Source of the DNA: Candidatus Dormiibacterota bacterium
Lineage (GTDB): Bacteria > Chloroflexota > Dormibacteria > Aeolococcales > Aeolococcaceae
DNA: 8,754 bases
Assembly: GCA_019236085.1 (NCBI GenBank)
Contig: JAFAJR010000215.1
Coordinates: 1 to 8,754, forward strand
Direction of reading: 5' to 3'
The notes below the pieces were generated by a model. It was not told the DNA's origin and did not search any database. It saw nothing but the letters and a program-made list of their open reading frames with translations. The position numbers were made by a program, and so were the translations under genes. This document shows positions 6,951 through 8,754 of this stretch, one piece after another (within the stretch, counting starts at the first letter, position 1; every line of letters starts with the position of its first letter).

Positions 6951-6956
6951 TCCGGC

Positions 6957-7691
6957 ATGCGAGCACCACGGAGGACGACAACTTCCAGAGCAGGCAGCGC
7001 CAGCGCACGCGCCCTGCCCAAGAAGGTGCAGAAGAAACAGGCGAGTGAGCTGAAGGCGCTGCGCAAGGCGGTCAACGCCGCCCGTACCGCGCATCGCAAG
7101 AGCGCAGCCAAGGCGGCGCAGGTTCAGCGTCAGGTGGAGAAGCACGCCCGGCGTCTCCAGGCGGCCGAGGCACAGCTGGCAGCGGCGTCGAGCCGCATCG
7201 TCGGGACACCCTCGAGCGGAACGCCGGCGTCGGCGGCGACGCGGCGCAGCACCGGCACTCGTGCAACCGCTGCGAAGCGCAGCACGGCAAAGCGGACCAC
7301 TGCGAAGCGCGCGACGACGGCGAAGCGCACCACAGCGAAGCGCACGACAGCTCCGAAGCGGACCGCCGCTGCGAAGCGCCCGGCGGCTGCAAGGCGCAGC
7401 ACGTCGAAGCGGGCGACAGTCGCAAAGCGCACGGCAACACGCCGCGCAACAGCGAAGGCCAGCACGGCAAAGCGGAAGACGGCGAAGCGGACGACCGCCA
7501 AGCGCGCGACCACTGCCAAGCGGACCACGGCCAAGCGGACGACCGCGAAGCGCGCCACCGCCGCCAAGCGGACCACGGCAAAACGCACGACGGGCGCCAA
7601 GCGCCCGGCGACGCGGCGTACCACCGCCAAGCGTACGACCGCTCCCGCCTCGGCACCGGCCGCGCCGATCTCCCCGCTGCCTGCGAACTGA
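6957..7691 (+). CDS. Histone H1-like AKR-repeat basic protein
   Basis: A 244-residue, strongly basic protein of two parts. Residues 21-80 are charged and helix-prone (ELKALRKAVNAARTAHRK, then VQRQVEKHARRLQAAEAQL), a likely coiled coil. Residues 106-228 are a low-complexity tail of AKRTT/AKRATT units with 19 KR pairs (17 AKR, one PKR, one SKR) and almost no acidic residues. The last residues (APASAPAAPISPLPAN) are Pro/Ala-rich. There is no signal peptide or membrane segment. The composition resembles bacterial H1-like tails such as the HupB C-terminus, Chlamydia Hc1/Hc2 and Pseudomonas AlgP, but no HU fold is present and I recognise no specific family. Known H1-like tails bind DNA through charge; polyphosphate is another polyanion, and the ppk1/CHAD/ppx neighbours make polyP-granule binding a reasonable inference. 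A GGAGG site 6 bases upstream supports the start. Codon choice fits a real gene: every Lys is AAG and third positions vary. Confidence 0.85.
   Translation: MRAPRRTTTSRAGSASARALPKKVQKKQASELKALRKAVNAARTAHRKSAAKAAQVQRQVEKHARRLQAAEAQLAAASSRIVGTPSSGTPASAATRRSTGTRATAAKRSTAKRTTAKRATTAKRTTAKRTTAPKRTAAAKRPAAARRSTSKRATVAKRTATRRATAKASTAKRKTAKRTTAKRATTAKRTTAKRTTAKRATAAKRTTAKRTTGAKRPATRRTTAKRTTAPASAPAAPISPLPAN
7272..7640 (+). repeat. In-gene tandem repeat encoding AKRTT/AKRATT units
   Basis: KR pairs start at residues 107, 112, 117, 123, 128, 134, 140, then 151, 157, and again 172, 177, 182, 188, 193, 198, 204, 209, 215, 225. Steps are 5 or 6 residues, often in the order 5-5-6, a 16-residue (48-base) super-period. 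Residues 110-132 and 175-197 are identical over 23 positions, but 12 of their 23 codons differ, all by silent third-base changes. The array is thus old and kept at protein level. Confidence 0.85.
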
Positions 7692-7709
7692 ATCCAGACT
7701 GATTCAGTC
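7687..7709. promoter_or_regulatory. Nested inverted repeats between the AKR gene and moeB
   Basis: ACTGAATC (7687-7694) and GATTCAGT (7701-7708) form a perfect 8-bp stem with a 6-base loop that begins over the stop codon of the repeat gene. The right part is also a compact dyad, GACTGATTCAGTC (7697-7709), centred on one base. TTTT follows at 7713-7716, four bases after the stem. It could be a weak intrinsic terminator or an operator over the -35 area of the next gene; the low G+C stem and short T-run make the terminator reading doubtful. Confidence 0.4.
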
Positions 7710-7725
7710 AGGTTTTCGGTAGACT
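7697..7725 (+). promoter_or_regulatory. Possible leaderless promoter of the rhodanese-MoeB gene
   Basis: TAGACT (7720-7725) fits TAnnnT and lies 6 bases before the ATG at 7732, where initiation would be expected to begin. No Shine-Dalgarno precedes the ATG. This is the layout of leaderless genes. The -35 region is not consensus and is occupied by the GACTGATTCAGTC dyad. Confidence 0.4.
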
Positions 7726-7731
7726 GGCCGC

Positions 7732-8754
7732 ATGGCCAGGACCTCCCGAGACCTGCTGAACGACGCCCGCCGCACCGTCCCCGAGGTGACGCCGGCCCAG
7801 GTCCGGCAGCAGCCCGGCCGCCGGCTCATCGACGTGCGCGAGCGTGACGAGTTCGACCAGGGCTACATCCCCGGCGCTCAGCACCTGAGCAAGGGCTACA
7901 TCGAGACCCGCATCGAGGACCTGGTCCCCGACCGGAGCACGCCGCTCACGCTGTACTGCGCCGCCGGCGTCCGGTCGCTGCTTGCGGGCCGGATCCTCCA
8001 GGACATGGGCTACACGGACGTGCAGTCGATGTCGGGCGGCTTCGGCGCCTGGAAGCAGGCCGGCTTCGACTTCATCGCGCCGCGGCCGTTGACCCAGGAG
8101 CAGAAGACGCGCTACAGCCGGCATCTGCTCATCCCTGAGATTGGTGAGGAGGGCCAGCGGGCGCTGCTCGACGCCAGGGTGCTGATCATCGGCGCGGGAG
8201 GCCTGGGAAGCCCGACGGCCCTGTACCTGACAGCCGCCGGCGTCGGCACCATCGGCTTTGTCGACTTCGACGTGGTCGACCTCAGCAACCTGCAGCGTCA
8301 GGTGCTGCACACCGAGGATCGGATCGGGATGCGCAAGACCGAGTCGGCGCGCATCGCGCTGCAGGCGTTGAACAGCGATGTCCGCGTCGTCGAGCACAAC
8401 GAGATGCTCAACAGCGAGAACGCGCAGCAGCTCTTCGAGCAGTACGACATCATCGTCAACGGGTGCGACAACTTCCCCACCCGCTACCTGGCCAACGACG
8501 TTGCCATCTTCACCAAGAAGCCGCTCGTCGACGGCGGCATCTTCCGGTTCGAGGGCCAGCTCACCACGGTGGTTCCCTTCGCGTCGCCCTGCTACCGCTG
8601 CCGCTACCCGCTGCCACCGCCGCCAGAGGAAGCACCGTCCTGCGCCGAGGCCGGTGTGCTCGGTGTGCTGCCCGGAATCGTCGGCGTGCTCCAGGCCACC
8701 GAGGTGATCAAGCTCATCACAGGCATCGGCGAGCCCCTCACCGGCCGGCTGCTG
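7732..8754 (+). CDS. moeB: Rhodanese-MoeB/ThiF fusion, C-terminus beyond the window
   Basis: An open frame of 341 codons that reaches the right edge without a stop. Residues about 20-112 are a rhodanese domain: LIDVRERDEFDQGYIPGA (32-49) and the active loop YCAAGVRS with Cys76, which carries the persulfide. Residues 120 onward are an E1-like adenylyltransferase: QEQKTRYSRHLLIPEIG (122-138), nucleotide loop GAGGLGSP (154-161), D178/D180, arginine finger R189 (NLQRQVLH), K202, NGCDNFPTR (243-251), the first zinc pair CYRC (C287, C290) and PSCAEAGVLG with Cys304. MoeB adenylates the C-terminal glycine of MoaD-type sulfur carriers; the rhodanese supplies sulfur, serving molybdopterin, thiamine or cysteine synthesis. 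The second zinc CxxC is expected in the missing 40-50 residues. In MoeZ/MOCS3-type proteins the rhodanese is C-terminal, so the order is reversed here. Which sulfur carrier it serves cannot be told; no carrier gene is in view. Confidence 0.93.
   Translation, partial: MARTSRDLLNDARRTVPEVTPAQVRQQPGRRLIDVRERDEFDQGYIPGAQHLSKGYIETRIEDLVPDRSTPLTLYCAAGVRSLLAGRILQDMGYTDVQSMSGGFGAWKQAGFDFIAPRPLTQEQKTRYSRHLLIPEIGEEGQRALLDARVLIIGAGGLGSPTALYLTAAGVGTIGFVDFDVVDLSNLQRQVLHTEDRIGMRKTESARIALQALNSDVRVVEHNEMLNSENAQQLFEQYDIIVNGCDNFPTRYLANDVAIFTKKPLVDGGIFRFEGQLTTVVPFASPCYRCRYPLPPPPEEAPSCAEAGVLGVLPGIVGVLQATEVIKLITGIGEPLTGRLL

Noticed and set aside
7130..7630. Minus-strand repeat frame (VVRFAVVRLAVV-like) antisense to the AKR gene
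   Set aside because: It is the reverse reading of the KR repeat; the apparent hydrophobic repeats follow from the sense codons. The sense strand has the GGAGG site.
7272..7640. CRISPR-like or intergenic tandem repeat
   Set aside because: The units are 15-18 bases, in frame, vary at third codon positions and encode AKRTT; there are no unique spacers of CRISPR type.
7708..8397. Minus-strand open frame of 229 codons, and a 109-codon plus frame at 8378-8707, over the MoeB gene
   Set aside because: Both overlap the rhodanese-MoeB frame, which carries all expected catalytic residues.

Overview
This is a G+C-rich bacterial window with genes packed on both strands. It splits at a divergent intergenic region near 5181-5358. 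The organism cannot be fixed from the sequence. The G+C-rich coding, GTG starts, a MurE with a GTDGKTTT P-loop and a PWDER tail, and a MoeB with an N-terminal rhodanese fit Chloroflexota/Dormibacterota-like or actinomycete-like soil or freshwater bacteria. I lean to the former with low confidence.

Minus strand, 5180 down to 25: a tightly coupled four-gene operon runs ppk1 (polyphosphate kinase), a CHAD-domain protein, a SixA-type histidine phosphatase, and murE (Mur ligase). Junctions are a 4-bp ATGA overlap, a 10-bp overlap and a 10-bp gap, which suggests one transcript with translational coupling. The 178-bp divergent region carries three candidate signals: Pho-box-like TTAAC repeats, a perfect ATCTCC/GGAGAT dyad, and a good -10 box (TATACT) for the rightward gene.

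Plus strand, 5359 to 8754: a Ppx/GppA exopolyphosphatase-family gene; a lysine/arginine-rich histone-H1-like protein with about 20 KR units in AKRTT-type repeats; then a rhodanese-MoeB fusion that runs off the right edge. This last gene has no stop codon inside the window.

Together the centre reads as a polyphosphate locus: PPK1 makes polyP, CHAD proteins bind it, Ppx/GppA proteins degrade it or act on (p)ppGpp, and the H1-like protein could bind polyP or DNA or both. SixA removes phosphate from histidines, and PPK1 works through a phosphohistidine, so a regulatory link is possible but unproven. MurE and MoeB look like ordinary metabolic neighbours, although MurE has an altered specificity motif. 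The main candidate for something little described is the pairing of polyP metabolism with the AKR-repeat protein. No tRNA, rRNA, CRISPR array, insertion sequence or phage gene was seen.
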